64,000 nt of DNA from Leisingera methylohalidivorans DSM 14336 (lineage in GTDB: Bacteria; Pseudomonadota; Alphaproteobacteria; Rhodobacterales; Rhodobacteraceae), in the NCBI RefSeq assembly GCF_000511355.1, contig NC_023135.1, forward strand, positions 1,576,371 to 1,640,370, read 5' to 3'. Shown one piece after another: positions 19,336 through 28,547 of the stretch (position 1 is its first letter; each line of letters starts with the position of its first letter). The notes under the pieces are model-generated. The model was given only the letters and a program-made list of their open reading frames with translations. It was not told the origin of the DNA and searched no databases. The position numbers were made by a program, and so were the translations under genes.

Positions 19336-20658
19336 TCATTTTTCAGGGATCAATCCGCGCGGGCTGAACCTGAGAACGAGCAGCAGTATCAGGCCCATCG
19401 TGAACAGCCGCATGTGCGAGGCGCTCTCCACCAGATGCGCCTTCAGAGCGCTGCCTTCAGCCATGCCGGAGGTGACAACTTCCATCAGAAGGATGCCCAT
19501 CGGCTCCACCTTGATCCAGAAGAACCAGATCAGCATGCCGCCCAGCACTGCGCCGAAGTTGTTACCGGAACCGCCGACAATCACCATCACCCAGATCAGG
19601 AAAGTGAAGCGCAGAGGATTATACGTTCCAGGCGTCAGCTGACTGTCGAGCGTGGTCATCATCGCACCGGCGATGCCGCAAATGGCGGATCCAAGTACAA
19701 AGATCTGCAAATGGCGGCGGGTCACATCCTTGCCCATCGCCTCAGCTGCGGTTTCATTGTCGCGGATCGCGCGCATCATCCGGCCCCAGGGGCTTTTGAG
19801 GGCCATCTGCGCCATCCACAGCAGGGCCAAAAGCACCACGGTGAACATCAGCGCATAGCCTGCCTTGACGTAGATGGTCGAGGCCAGAACCGGATCGAGC
19901 CCAAGTCCTGCGGCGCTTTCCACAAATCCAGGATCGTTTTGCAGATCCACCTCATAAGGCAGCGGACGGGGCAGGCCGACGACGTTTTTGACGCCGCGTG
20001 ACAGCCAATCCTCGTTCTTGAGCACGGCAATGATGATCTCGGCAATGCCCAGCGTGGCAATCGCCAGATAGTCGGACCGCAGGCCCAAAGCGGTTTTGCC
20101 GATCAGCCAGGCAGCCCCGGCTGCCAGCAGGCCGCCTGCAGGCCAGGACAGCAGCACCGGCAAACCCAATCCGCCGATGTTGCCCTGCAGCGCCGGGTTG
20201 ATGGCTTCCACCGAACCCACGGCAGGATCAAAGATCGCACGATAAACAAAGAAGCCAACAATCATGATGCCGGCCAGCACCAGCATCCGCAATTTGCCGG
20301 GGGCCATGAATTTGGTGATCATCACCCCGGCAGCCACGGTCATGGCGCCCATGACTAGCGCGATTAAGATACTGACGCCGCCCGAAGACCAGGCCGCGGG
20401 GATCACCGGGGTTGACGTCAGCACCACAGCCAGCCCGCCAAGCGCGGTAAAGCCCATGATGCCGACGTTGAACAGGCCGGCGAACCCCCATTGGATGTTC
20501 ACCCCGATGGCCATGATAGCCGAGATCAGCCCCATGTTCAGGATTACCAGCGCCGAGTTCCAGGAGCCGGAAAAGAACAGGAAGTCCGTCATGCCTTCCA
20601 GCAGGATCATCACGCCGACAAAGACGAAGAGGAGGGTATGTTTCATGGTCTCGGTCAT
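19336..20658 (-). CDS. livM: Branched-chain amino acid-type ABC permease LivM
   Basis: This 440-residue permease of the LivM type has about ten hydrophobic spans, with the conserved cytosolic coupling segment SPWGRMMRAIRDNETAAEAMGKDV near residue 300 and a VMVIVGGSGNNFGAVLGG motif after it. It pairs with LivH to form the membrane channel. Its start overlaps the livH stop by four bases. The C-terminus ends LRFSPRGLIPEK, as is normal. The substrate class, branched-chain or other hydrophobic amino acids, or amides and urea in related systems, cannot be set from the permeases alone. Confidence 0.93.
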   Translation of the reverse strand: MTETMKHTLLFVFVGVMILLEGMTDFLFFSGSWNSALVILNMGLISAIMAIGVNIQWGFAGLFNVGIMGFTALGGLAVVLTSTPVIPAAWSSGGVSILIALVMGAMTVAAGVMITKFMAPGKLRMLVLAGIMIVGFFVYRAIFDPAVGSVEAINPALQGNIGGLGLPVLLSWPAGGLLAAGAAWLIGKTALGLRSDYLAIATLGIAEIIIAVLKNEDWLSRGVKNVVGLPRPLPYEVDLQNDPGFVESAAGLGLDPVLASTIYVKAGYALMFTVVLLALLWMAQMALKSPWGRMMRAIRDNETAAEAMGKDVTRRHLQIFVLGSAICGIAGAMMTTLDSQLTPGTYNPLRFTFLIWVMVIVGGSGNNFGAVLGGMLIWFFWIKVEPMGILLMEVVTSGMAEGSALKAHLVESASHMRLFTMGLILLLVLRFSPRGLIPEK

Positions 20659-21665
20659 ACCGCTTTCCCTTTGAAAAGGCCGGTGGGCTTGAACAGGAGG
20701 ACGACAATCAGGATCGCAAAAGAGACGGCGAACTTGTAATCGGTGCTAAGAAGCTGAACCAGCCCGTCTGGTGAGAGGCCGTCAGGCAGCCCGTAGGTCA
20801 GAACCTTTTTCCAGGCATAGGTGATCGTCACTTCGGAGAAAGCGATGATGAAACCGCCCGCGATCGCGCCCAGCGGATTGCCAAGCCCGCCCACGATGGC
20901 CGAGGCAAAGATCGGCAGCAGCAGCTGGAAATATGTGAAGGGCTTGAACGATTTGTCGAGGCCATAGAGAACGCCTGCAATGGTCGCCAGCGCCGCCACG
21001 ATCATCCAAGTGTACATCACCACCCGTTCGGGGTTGATACCGGACAAAAGCGCCAGATCCTCATTATCCGAATAGGCACGCATGGACTTGCCGGTGCGGG
21101 TCTTGTTCAGGAACCAGAACAGCGCCGCGACCACGATGATCGCGGTGATCACGGTGATGCCTTGGGTGGTTTTGACCGCCAGGCCCTCGTCCAGACCGGT
21201 CATCTGTTTAAAGGTGCGCGCCGTGATGATGAAGCGTTCGCCATCCGCAAACCGCTGGTCGCCGGGGCCGATAATGAAACGGACGATGCCGTTCAACATG
21301 AACATCACGCCGAGCGAGACCATCACAAAGATCACCGGTTTTGCCTTTTGCTGGCGGTAGAACCTATAGACGGTCCGGTCGGTCAACAGTACGAGGCCGA
21401 TTGTGCCGAGGATACCAAAGGGCAGGGCGAGCAATGCGGTCGGCAGCACGCCAAAGCTGATCCCCATCGACTGGAAAGCCCAGGTGACCAGGATCGTGAC
21501 CATTGCGCCGAACGCCATGGTGTCGCCATGGGCAAAGTTCGAGAATCTGAGGATCCCGTAAATCAGCGTCACCCCCAGCGCGCCAAGCGCCAGCTGCGAG
21601 CCATAGGCCAGCCCGGGGACAATAACAAAGTTGGTGAGCGCCACGAGGGCGTTGAGAAGGTCCAT
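20655..21665 (-). CDS. livH: Branched-chain amino acid-type ABC permease LivH
   Basis: The 336-residue LivH-type permease has about eight membrane spans, the N-terminal signature GALGVTLIYGILRFSNFAHGD and the coupling loop TGKSMRAYSDNEDLALLSGI near residue 195. It forms a heterodimer with LivM in the inner membrane and receives energy from LivG and LivF. It lies three bases after livF and overlaps livM, consistent with a single transcript with the rest of the set. Confidence 0.93.
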   Translation of the reverse strand: MDLLNALVALTNFVIVPGLAYGSQLALGALGVTLIYGILRFSNFAHGDTMAFGAMVTILVTWAFQSMGISFGVLPTALLALPFGILGTIGLVLLTDRTVYRFYRQQKAKPVIFVMVSLGVMFMLNGIVRFIIGPGDQRFADGERFIITARTFKQMTGLDEGLAVKTTQGITVITAIIVVAALFWFLNKTRTGKSMRAYSDNEDLALLSGINPERVVMYTWMIVAALATIAGVLYGLDKSFKPFTYFQLLLPIFASAIVGGLGNPLGAIAGGFIIAFSEVTITYAWKKVLTYGLPDGLSPDGLVQLLSTDYKFAVSFAILIVVLLFKPTGLFKGKAV

Positions 21666-21668
21666 CTA

Positions 21669-22382
21669 TCAGCCCCCCAAGAACGATTTGCGCACTTCGG
21701 GATCAGCCAGCAGCTCTTTCCCGGTGCCGGTATAGGCATTGCGCCCCTGCACCAGAACATAGCCTTTGTCCGCGATCTCAAGCGCTTGTTTGGCGTTCTG
21801 CTCCACCATCAGGATCGGCAGCCCGGTGCGGGCGACCTCGATGATCCGGTCGAACAGCTCATCCATCACGATGGGAGAGACGCCCGCTGTGGGTTCGTCC
21901 AGCATCAGAACCTTGGGCTTGGTCATCAGCGCGCGGCCCACGGCCACCTGCTGGCGCTGGCCGCCGGACAGCTCTCCGGCCGGTTGGCTGCGCTTGTCGC
22001 GCAGGATCGGGAACAGTTCATAGACCTGCTCCATCGTGTCCGTAAAATCATCGGTGCGGATAAACGCACCCATCTCCAGGTTCTCCTCCACCGTCATCGA
22101 GGTGAAGATGTTGCTGGTCTGGGGCACAAATCCCATGCCCTTGACCACCCGGTCCTGCGGTGACAGCGCGGTGATATCCTCGCCGCCCAGCCGCACCGTG
22201 CCCGAGTGCACGTTCAGCATCCCGAACACCGCCTTCATGGCAGTGGATTTCCCGGCGCCATTTGGGCCAACTATTACGGCGATCTCGCCGGGGTTCACGG
22301 CGATCGTGCAGTCATGCAGGATATCCGGCCCTTTGCCGTATCCGCCTGTCATGCAGTCGCCAATCAAAAATGGTTCAGACAT
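21669..22382 (-). CDS. livF: Branched-chain amino acid-type ABC ATPase LivF
   Basis: This 237-residue ATPase has Walker A GPNGAGKST near residue 39, the signature LSGGQRQQVAVGRAL and Walker B KVLMLDEPTAGVSP. The NAYTGTGKELLADPEVRKSFLGG ending is the LivF hallmark that separates it from LivG. It binds and hydrolyses ATP at the cytosolic side of the LivHM channel. It lies 47 bases downstream of livG in the same direction. Confidence 0.94.
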   Translation of the reverse strand: MSEPFLIGDCMTGGYGKGPDILHDCTIAVNPGEIAVIVGPNGAGKSTAMKAVFGMLNVHSGTVRLGGEDITALSPQDRVVKGMGFVPQTSNIFTSMTVEENLEMGAFIRTDDFTDTMEQVYELFPILRDKRSQPAGELSGGQRQQVAVGRALMTKPKVLMLDEPTAGVSPIVMDELFDRIIEVARTGLPILMVEQNAKQALEIADKGYVLVQGRNAYTGTGKELLADPEVRKSFLGG

Positions 22383-22429
22383 TCATATGCTCCGTTCCCC
22401 TATCCGGGCGGCAACGCGGCGCCAAGGCA

Positions 22430-23215
22430 TCAAGCCTTGGCCAGCTTGTCTTTGTTCTTCAGGCCGGTGCCCAGATAGGCCTCGATCACCTGCTCATTCG
22501 CCTTGATCTCGTCCAAGGTGCCCTCGGCCAGTTTCTTGCCTTCAGCCATGCAGATCACCGGGTCGCAGAGGCGGCCGATGAATTCCATGTCGTGTTCGAT
22601 GACGACAAAGGTATAACCGCGCTCTTCATTCAGACGCTTGATCGCATCGGCAATGGTGTAGAGCAGGGTCCGGTTCACGCCGGCACCGACCTCGTCCAGG
22701 AAAACGATCTTGGCATCCACCATCATGGTGCGGCCCAATTCCAGCAGCTTTTTCTGGCCGCCCGAGATCTCGCCCGCCTTCAGATCGGCTATATGGCTGA
22801 TGGTGAGGAATTCCAGCACTTCATCGGCCTTGGCCCGTAGCGCCCGTTCCTCGCTGGCGATCCGCTTGCGGCCGAACCAGGTGTTCCACAGAGTTTCGCC
22901 CGACTGGTTGCCGGGCACCATCATCAGGTTTTCCCGGCAGGTCATCGAAGAGAACTCATGCGCGATCTGGAAAGTGCGCAGCAGCCCCTTGTGGAAGAGC
23001 TCGTGCGGGGGCAGGCCGGTGATATCCTCACCATCCATAGTGACCCGGCCGGAGGTCGGCGGCAGAACTCCTGCGATTACATTGAATAAAGTGGTTTTGC
23101 CGGCCCCGTTCGGGCCGATCAAACCGGTTATGGACCCCTTAGCGATTTCCAGCGAAGCGCCGTCCACCGCGTGGAACCCGCCGAAGTGCTTATGCAAGTC
23201 CTCGACGACGATCAT
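22430..23215 (-). CDS. livG: Branched-chain amino acid-type ABC ATPase LivG
   Basis: The 261-residue ATPase has Walker A GPNGAGKTT near residue 34, the signature ISGGQKKLLELGRTMM and Walker B AKIVFLDEVGAGVN, where Glu-Val replaces the more usual Glu-Pro. The LRTFQIAHEFSSMTCRENLM segment is typical of LivG. It is the second ATPase of the transporter. A stem-loop separates it from the binding-protein gene upstream, which allows the binding protein to be made in excess. Confidence 0.93.
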   Translation of the reverse strand: MIVVEDLHKHFGGFHAVDGASLEIAKGSITGLIGPNGAGKTTLFNVIAGVLPPTSGRVTMDGEDITGLPPHELFHKGLLRTFQIAHEFSSMTCRENLMMVPGNQSGETLWNTWFGRKRIASEERALRAKADEVLEFLTISHIADLKAGEISGGQKKLLELGRTMMVDAKIVFLDEVGAGVNRTLLYTIADAIKRLNEERGYTFVVIEHDMEFIGRLCDPVICMAEGKKLAEGTLDEIKANEQVIEAYLGTGLKNKDKLAKA

Positions 23216-23262
23216 GACATTTCATCCCCTGCCGCGATTTCGCGGCGCTTTTTAATTTGGAA

Positions 23263-23285
23263 CAGCCCGGGCGGAACCCGGGCTG
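23263..23285 (-). terminator. Intercistronic stem-loop between the binding-protein gene and livG
   Basis: A nine-base perfect stem (CAGCCCGGG / CCCGGGCTG) with a five-base loop lies about 30 bases past the binding-protein stop. It has no strong T-run on the minus strand, so it probably acts as an attenuator or RNA stabiliser. A second six-base hairpin (GCCGCG / CGCGGC, 23231-23246) is next to it. Confidence 0.6.
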
Positions 23286-23314
23286 ATCTTTCGCTGTGTA
23301 TTTTCAGTTGCTTA

Positions 23315-24508
23315 TCAGCGGAATTTGACGGTTTCGATCTTGCCGTCTTTGACTTCCACTTCGCGGTAAGAACCTGCGCTTTCACCCGGGCCGATCAGCT
23401 CAACGCCGGTTGCGCCCTGATAGTCGATCTCACCGCCGGCGGCGAGAATTTCCAGTGCTTTGCCCAGCTCACCCGGATTGATGGGTTCGCCCGGTGCGTT
23501 GGCAATATCCAGAACCTTGCCCATGTAGTCCGCAGGTGCGGTTGAATTGGCAGCCTGCATTGCCAGCAGGAACAATGCCGCTGCATCGTAGGACTCAGGT
23601 GCGTAGGCCGAAGTGCCGTCAAAGCCTGCTTCCTTGGCCATTTCAGCAAAAATCTTGGAGCCTTCACTGTCCGAACCTGCGATTTGGCCGAAAGACCCAT
23701 TCAGGTCTGGGCCGATGTTTTTCGGCAGGGAATCCCCGATCATACCGTCGGGCAGGCCAAACATGTCAAACGCTCCGCTGTCCAGCGAGCCTTGGATGAT
23801 GCCCAGACCGCCTTGGTCGAGATAGCCGGCAACGACCAGTACATCGCCGCCTGCAGAGGCCAGCGCACCAACTTCAGCCGAATAGTCGCCCTTGCCGTCT
23901 TCGTGAGCGGCAACGATGGTGACTTCGCCGCCCGCCGCCTCGAACGCAGCCTGGATCGAGTCGGCAAGACCTTTGCCGTAGTCGTTGTTGGTGTAGGTCA
24001 GGGCAATCGACGACACGCCGCGCTCTTTCAGCACCTCAGCCATGATTTCACCCTGGCGTGCGTCCGAAGGGGTGGTGCGGAAGAACAGGCCATTGTCTTC
24101 CATCGTGGTCAGGCCGGGCGAGCTGGCGGAAGGGGAAATCATTACCATGCCGTTCGGAATGGCCACGTTTTGCAGAACTGCACCGGTCACGCCGGAGCAG
24201 TCGCCGCCGACAATGCCGTTGACGCCTTCAGAAATGATTTTCTCGGCGTTGGCAACAGCCAGGCCGTTGTCGACGCAGCCGTTGTCAGCGCGTACAGAGC
24301 TGACGGTCGCGCCGTCCAGCAGTTTGCCGGACTTGGTGACTTCCTCCATCGCCAATTCCGCGCCGCTGGCCATTGCCGGCGTCAGCGATTCAATCGGGCC
24401 GGTGAAACCGAACAGGATGCCGAGCTTCACTTCCTTGGCATGGCCGCCGGCAAATGCAGTGCCAGCCGTCAGCGCAGCGGCCGCGGTGGCCATCAGCAGT
24501 TTCTTCAT
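23315..24508 (-). CDS. Periplasmic binding protein of the liv-type transporter
   Basis: The start was set at ATG 24508 (MKKLLMATAAAALTAG), giving 397 residues with a typical Sec signal cut after FAGG. An upstream in-frame start would put 17 extra residues before the signal. The mature part is a type I periplasmic binding fold: the opening VKLGILFGFTGPIESLTPAM, the middle SPSASSPGLTTMEDNGLFFRT and ALTYTNNDYGKGLADSIQAAF are typical of LivJ-like proteins. The ligand is not determined; a branched-chain or other amino acid is likely. GGGAG at 24516-24520 on the opposite strand is the ribosome-binding site. Confidence 0.92.
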   Translation of the reverse strand: MKKLLMATAAAALTAGTAFAGGHAKEVKLGILFGFTGPIESLTPAMASGAELAMEEVTKSGKLLDGATVSSVRADNGCVDNGLAVANAEKIISEGVNGIVGGDCSGVTGAVLQNVAIPNGMVMISPSASSPGLTTMEDNGLFFRTTPSDARQGEIMAEVLKERGVSSIALTYTNNDYGKGLADSIQAAFEAAGGEVTIVAAHEDGKGDYSAEVGALASAGGDVLVVAGYLDQGGLGIIQGSLDSGAFDMFGLPDGMIGDSLPKNIGPDLNGSFGQIAGSDSEGSKIFAEMAKEAGFDGTSAYAPESYDAAALFLLAMQAANSTAPADYMGKVLDIANAPGEPINPGELGKALEILAAGGEIDYQGATGVELIGPGESAGSYREVEVKDGKIETVKFR

Positions 24509-24698
24509 TTGAAAACTCCCATTGTTGGAACAAAAATGTTCACATCGGACCCTAGGCAAGCCAGTTCAAAAAGAAAAGTCTTATTGAACCGGAACAGTTT
24601 TCCCTGGGCCGCTTGGTTTATACGGCACCTCTATATGCATCCCCGGATGCAGCGCGGGCGTGGATTTACAGGGGAATCAAAAGAAGGAAAAGACCTCA

Positions 24699-25802
24699 AT
24701 GCTGAAGTATTCACGCCTTTTGACGGCCGCCGCCATGCTGATGATTGTCTGCACGGCGTCTTATGCAGAGAAGCTCCCGACCAGCCAGGGGAACCTTGTT
24801 GTAACGCTGATGGCCGATGGATTTGATGTGCCTTGGGCATTTGATTTCCTGCCGGATGGCAGCCTGCTGGTGACAGAACGGGATGGGCAGTTATTTCATG
24901 TCAGTGCGGGACGTAAACAACGTGTTGAAGGGGCGCCTCCCGTGGCCGCCGAAGGGCAGGGCGGCCTGCTGGATGTGATGGTGCCAAGGGATTTTGCGCA
25001 AAGCCAAGAGATCTTTCTGACCTTCGCCAAACGTCAGGGGCGCGGCGCCGGCACCGCCTTGGCTGTTGCACGGCTGACACCGGACAACACGCGCCTGACG
25101 AGCCTTCGGGTTCTGTTCGAAGCTGTGCCTGGTGCCTTGGGCGGGCGGCATTTCGGCTCCCGTGTGGTGGAAGCAAGGGACGGAAGCCTGTTCATTTCGC
25201 TGGGCGAACGCGGCGACCGGCGCAGTGCACAGAACTTGCGGCTCCACCAGGGATCGGTGGTGCGGATTAACCGCGACGGTTCGGTACCCGCCGGCAACCC
25301 CTTTACGGGCGCGGAAGGCGCACAGCCGGAGATCTGGTCTTACGGACACCGCAATCCGCAAGGCATGGCGCTGGATCTTCAAGGCAATCTATGGGTCGCT
25401 GAACACGGTGCCAAAGGCGGCGATGAGGTGAACAGGGTCCGCAAGGGTGCCAATTACGGTTGGCCGGTGATTTCCTACGGGCGCCATTACTCGGGTGGCA
25501 AAATCGGAGAAGGCACTGCGAAACCCGGAATGGAGCAGCCGGAATGGTACTGGGATCCCTCCATCGCGCCGTCCGGCATAATGATTTATTCCGGCCGGAT
25601 GTGGCCCGAGTGGCGCGGAGATATCTTCGTGGGCTCGCTGAAATTCGACTATATTTCCCGGCTCTCAGGGAGGCCGCTGAAAGAAGTGGAGACGCTTCGC
25701 AGCGGTGAAACCGGGCGCATCCGTGATGTGCAGGAGGCGCCCGACGGTAGTATTTGGTTTGCTTCGGAAAGCGAAGGCGCGCTGTTCAGGCTATCCCGTT
25801 GA
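24699..25802 (+). CDS. PQQ-dependent soluble sugar dehydrogenase family protein
   Basis: The start was set at ATG 24699, preceded by AAGGAAAA and followed by a clear signal peptide (SRLLTAAAMLMIVCTASYAEK); 367 residues. The body is a six-bladed beta-propeller of the soluble aldose sugar dehydrogenase (YliI/Asd) family. The blade motifs SYGHRNPQGMALD, WVAEHGAKGGDEVNRV, GANYGWPVISYG and PSIAPSGIMIYSG include the residues that bind PQQ and calcium in this family. It would oxidise the C1 hydroxyl of aldoses in the periplasm. The physiological sugar is unknown, and many family members are loosely specific. It stands alone between the divergent liv operon and the convergent regulator gene. Confidence 0.87.
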   Translation: MLKYSRLLTAAAMLMIVCTASYAEKLPTSQGNLVVTLMADGFDVPWAFDFLPDGSLLVTERDGQLFHVSAGRKQRVEGAPPVAAEGQGGLLDVMVPRDFAQSQEIFLTFAKRQGRGAGTALAVARLTPDNTRLTSLRVLFEAVPGALGGRHFGSRVVEARDGSLFISLGERGDRRSAQNLRLHQGSVVRINRDGSVPAGNPFTGAEGAQPEIWSYGHRNPQGMALDLQGNLWVAEHGAKGGDEVNRVRKGANYGWPVISYGRHYSGGKIGEGTAKPGMEQPEWYWDPSIAPSGIMIYSGRMWPEWRGDIFVGSLKFDYISRLSGRPLKEVETLRSGETGRIRDVQEAPDGSIWFASESEGALFRLSR

Positions 25803-25823
25803 CCGGCAGGCAGGCCGCGCGGG

Positions 25824-26828
25824 TCACACCTTGTACGTTGCCGCCTTGCTGCCGCGTTCGCGGTAGGGCGTTGTGTCGTAATGCGCCCGGTAGCATTTGG
25901 AGAAATGCGACGGTGAGGCAAAGCCGCAGGCCAGCGCCACATTGATCACGCTCATATCCGTCTGCATCAGCAGGTTCCGCGCCTTTTGCAGCCGGATCTC
26001 CATATAGTAGCGTTTGGGCGACCGGTTCAGGTAACGGCGGAACAGGCGCTCCAGCTGACGGGTGGACATGCCGACATCCTGCGCCAGAACCGACGGGCTG
26101 ATCGGCTCTTCGATATTGGCTTCCATCATCTGGATCACCATCGACAGCTTCGGATGGCGCACTCCGATGCGGGTCGGGATCGACAGCCGCTGCGTGTCCT
26201 GGTCGGTCCGTATCGAAGAATAAATCAACTGGTCCGCCACCGCATTGGCCAGCTCCTCGCCATGATCATTAGCTATCAGCTTGAGCATCAGATCGATGGA
26301 CGAGGTGCCGCCGGCGGTGGACAGCCGGTTGCCATCGATCACAAAGACCGATTTGGTCAGGTCAACCTCATCGAATTCCTCGGCAAAGCTGTCGGCGTTT
26401 TCCCAGTGAATGGTCGCCCGTTTGCCGTCCAGTAGCCCTGCCTTGGCCAGTGTGTAGGAGGCGGTGCAAAGCCCGCCAATTGTGAGCCCCTTGCGGGCTT
26501 CGCGGCGCAGCCAGGCCAAAAGCTTTTTGGTGGTGGATTCTTGCACGTCAATGCCGGAGCACAGCATGACCACATCATCCCGGTGCAGATCGTTCAGATC
26601 CCCGTCCAGATTGAACGTAGTGCCGGCCGAACAGGTCACCGTTTCACCGCCCTCACCGATCAGAGTCCAGGAATAACTGTCCTCGCCATTCATCCGGTTG
26701 GCAATCCGCAGGCATTCGACGGCCGATGCGTAGGAAAGCATGGTGAACTTATCGAGCAGCACAAAGACGAACCTCTTCGGCTGGCCGGCCTCAACTCCAG
26801 AAACAGCAGGCTTGCGTGGCGTCTGCAT
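25824..26828 (-). CDS. GlxA-family AraC-type transcriptional regulator
   Basis: This 334-residue protein has an N-terminal DJ-1/PfpI-like domain (FVFVLLDKFTMLSYASAVECLRIAN and GGLCTASYTLAKAGLLDG, the latter with a Cys in the nucleophile-elbow position). A C-terminal AraC helix-turn-helix pair follows (LAQDVGMSTRQLERLFRRYL and VALACGFASPSHFSKCYR). This architecture includes GbdR and CdhR, regulators of glycine betaine and carnitine use, and arginine regulators such as ArgR of Pseudomonas. Which applies here cannot be read. It is divergent from the DAHP synthase gene with 180 bases between; a functional link to that gene is not obvious. Confidence 0.9.
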   Translation of the reverse strand: MQTPRKPAVSGVEAGQPKRFVFVLLDKFTMLSYASAVECLRIANRMNGEDSYSWTLIGEGGETVTCSAGTTFNLDGDLNDLHRDDVVMLCSGIDVQESTTKKLLAWLRREARKGLTIGGLCTASYTLAKAGLLDGKRATIHWENADSFAEEFDEVDLTKSVFVIDGNRLSTAGGTSSIDLMLKLIANDHGEELANAVADQLIYSSIRTDQDTQRLSIPTRIGVRHPKLSMVIQMMEANIEEPISPSVLAQDVGMSTRQLERLFRRYLNRSPKRYYMEIRLQKARNLLMQTDMSVINVALACGFASPSHFSKCYRAHYDTTPYRERGSKAATYKV

Positions 26829-27009
26829 TGCAAGGGTCCTTCAAGAAACAAGTCGGGCCGCGGCAGCAGGCTCCGCGGCAGGTCGGGAAACCGTGTTCAC
26901 AGCTTGGACCCGGGGTCAAGTGGGCGCAATTCTAAACTGGCCACCCCGGTGCGGATTTTGTATAGAACACCCAACACAAATTAAAGACCTCTGATGCGGA
27001 GATAAAGTC

Positions 27010-28380
27010 ATGAGCGAATGGCAAAAAACGGACTGGCGCAATAAGCCGCGGGTTCAGATGCCGGACTATACGGATGCGGCAGCGCTGAATGCTGTCGAGG
27101 CTCAGCTTTCCAAATTCCCGCCGCTGGTCTTTGCCGGCGAGGCGCGCCGCCTGAAACAGCATCTTGGTGCTGCAGGGCGCGGTGAAGCCTTCCTGCTGCA
27201 AGGCGGCGACTGCGCCGAGAGCTTTGACCAGTTCAGCGCGGATGCGATCCGCGACACCTTCATGGTGATGCTGCAGATGGCGATGGTGCTGACCTATGGC
27301 GCCAAAGTGCCGGTCGTGAAAGTGGGCCGCATGGCCGGCCAGTTTGCCAAGCCGCGCAGCGCTCCGACTGAAACCATTGATGGCGTCGAACTGCCCAGCT
27401 ACCGCGGCGACATCATCAATGAGCTGGAATTCACCTCTGCCGCCCGCATTCCGAACCCGCAAAAGATGTTGCAGGCCTATACCCAGGCCGCCGCAACGCT
27501 GAACCTGCTGCGCGCCTTCTCTACCGGCGGGTTTGCCGATATGAGCCGGGTGCATTCCTGGACCCTGGGCTTTACGGATGAGCAGGAAGTCCAGAAATAC
27601 AGCGAGATTGCAAACCGTATTCAGGACACCATCGATTTCATGGCTGCCGCCGGCATCACCGCCGACACCACCCATGAATTTTCGACCGTTGATTTCTACA
27701 CCAGCCACGAAGGGCTTCTGCTTGAATACGAAGAAGCGCTGACCCGGCTAGATTCGACCTCTGGAAAATGGCTGGCCGGTTCCGGCCACATGATCTGGAT
27801 CGGCGACCGCACCCGCCAGCCTGACGGTGCCCATGTGGAATTCTGCCGCGGCGTGCTGAATCCGATCGGTCTCAAATGCGGTCCGACCACCACGGCTGAG
27901 GACCTGAAGGTGCTGATGTCGCGCCTGAACCCGGAGAACGAAGAAGGCAAACTGACCCTGATCGCCCGTTTCGGCGCAGGCAAGGCCGGCGAGCATCTTC
28001 CGCGCCTGGTCAAGGCCGTGAAGGAAGAGGGCGCCAATGTCACCTGGGTCTGTGACCCGATGCATGGCAACACAATCAAATCCTCGACCGGTTACAAAAC
28101 CCGCCCCTTCGACAGCGTTCTGCGCGAAGTGCGTGACTTCTTTGGCGTTCATAAGGCCGAAGGCACTATCCCGGGCGGCGTGCATTTCGAGATGACCGGC
28201 CAGGACGTGACCGAATGCACTGGTGGTGTCCGGGCGGTGACTGATGAGGACCTGAGCGACCGCTACCACACCGCCTGCGATCCGCGCCTCAATGCCAGCC
28301 AATCGCTGGAACTGGCTTTCCTGGTGGCCGAGGAACTGTCTGTTTTGCGGGCCTCGCAGAACACCCGTCAGGCTGGCTGA
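27010..28380 (+). CDS. aroG: Class II 3-deoxy-7-phosphoheptulonate synthase
   Basis: The 456-residue enzyme is a plant/Mycobacterium-type class II DAHP synthase: LLQGGDCAESF near residue 61, VPVVKVGRMAGQFAKPRS, SGHMIWIGDRTRQ, and a late CDPMHGNT with GGVHFEMTGQDVTECTGG. It joins phosphoenolpyruvate and erythrose 4-phosphate, the first step of the shikimate pathway. The metal-binding Cys (in GGDCAES), His (CDPMHGN) and Glu (HFEMTG) are all present. It is monocistronic, with a terminator about 60 bases downstream. GGAG at 26999-27002 is the ribosome-binding site. Confidence 0.95.
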   Translation: MSEWQKTDWRNKPRVQMPDYTDAAALNAVEAQLSKFPPLVFAGEARRLKQHLGAAGRGEAFLLQGGDCAESFDQFSADAIRDTFMVMLQMAMVLTYGAKVPVVKVGRMAGQFAKPRSAPTETIDGVELPSYRGDIINELEFTSAARIPNPQKMLQAYTQAAATLNLLRAFSTGGFADMSRVHSWTLGFTDEQEVQKYSEIANRIQDTIDFMAAAGITADTTHEFSTVDFYTSHEGLLLEYEEALTRLDSTSGKWLAGSGHMIWIGDRTRQPDGAHVEFCRGVLNPIGLKCGPTTTAEDLKVLMSRLNPENEEGKLTLIARFGAGKAGEHLPRLVKAVKEEGANVTWVCDPMHGNTIKSSTGYKTRPFDSVLREVRDFFGVHKAEGTIPGGVHFEMTGQDVTECTGGVRAVTDEDLSDRYHTACDPRLNASQSLELAFLVAEELSVLRASQNTRQAG

Positions 28381-28443
28381 GGCCTTAGTAGGCGCGCGCT
28401 GTCACGGCGCGAGGCTTTCCAGGTCACTGCACATGCAAAAAAA

Positions 28444-28470
28444 GCGCCCCGGGGTTCTCCCGCGGGGCGC
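28444..28470. terminator. Terminator after the DAHP synthase gene
   Basis: An eight-base perfect stem (GCGCCCCG / CGGGGCGC) with an 11-base loop is preceded by A7 on the plus strand. It lies between convergent genes; the A7 gives a T-run on the minus strand, so it should stop the PAS-domain gene as well. Confidence 0.7.
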
Positions 28471-28547
28471 AGTCACTTCAAGTGCTATGACCTTGGACTT
28501 GAAAAGATAATACTTTTGCGCCGCGGGCGTATCGCGGCGCCCGCCTG

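Noticed and set aside
23684..24826. A 380-codon open frame on the plus strand opposite the liv-type binding protein
   Set aside because: It is antisense to a clear signal-peptide-bearing binding protein and its composition is that of a shadow frame.
26829..27009. An imperfect GACCCGGGGTC-centred palindrome as the GlxA-type regulator's operator
   Set aside because: The outer arms do not match without a bulge and there is no second copy, so the evidence is too weak to list as a site.
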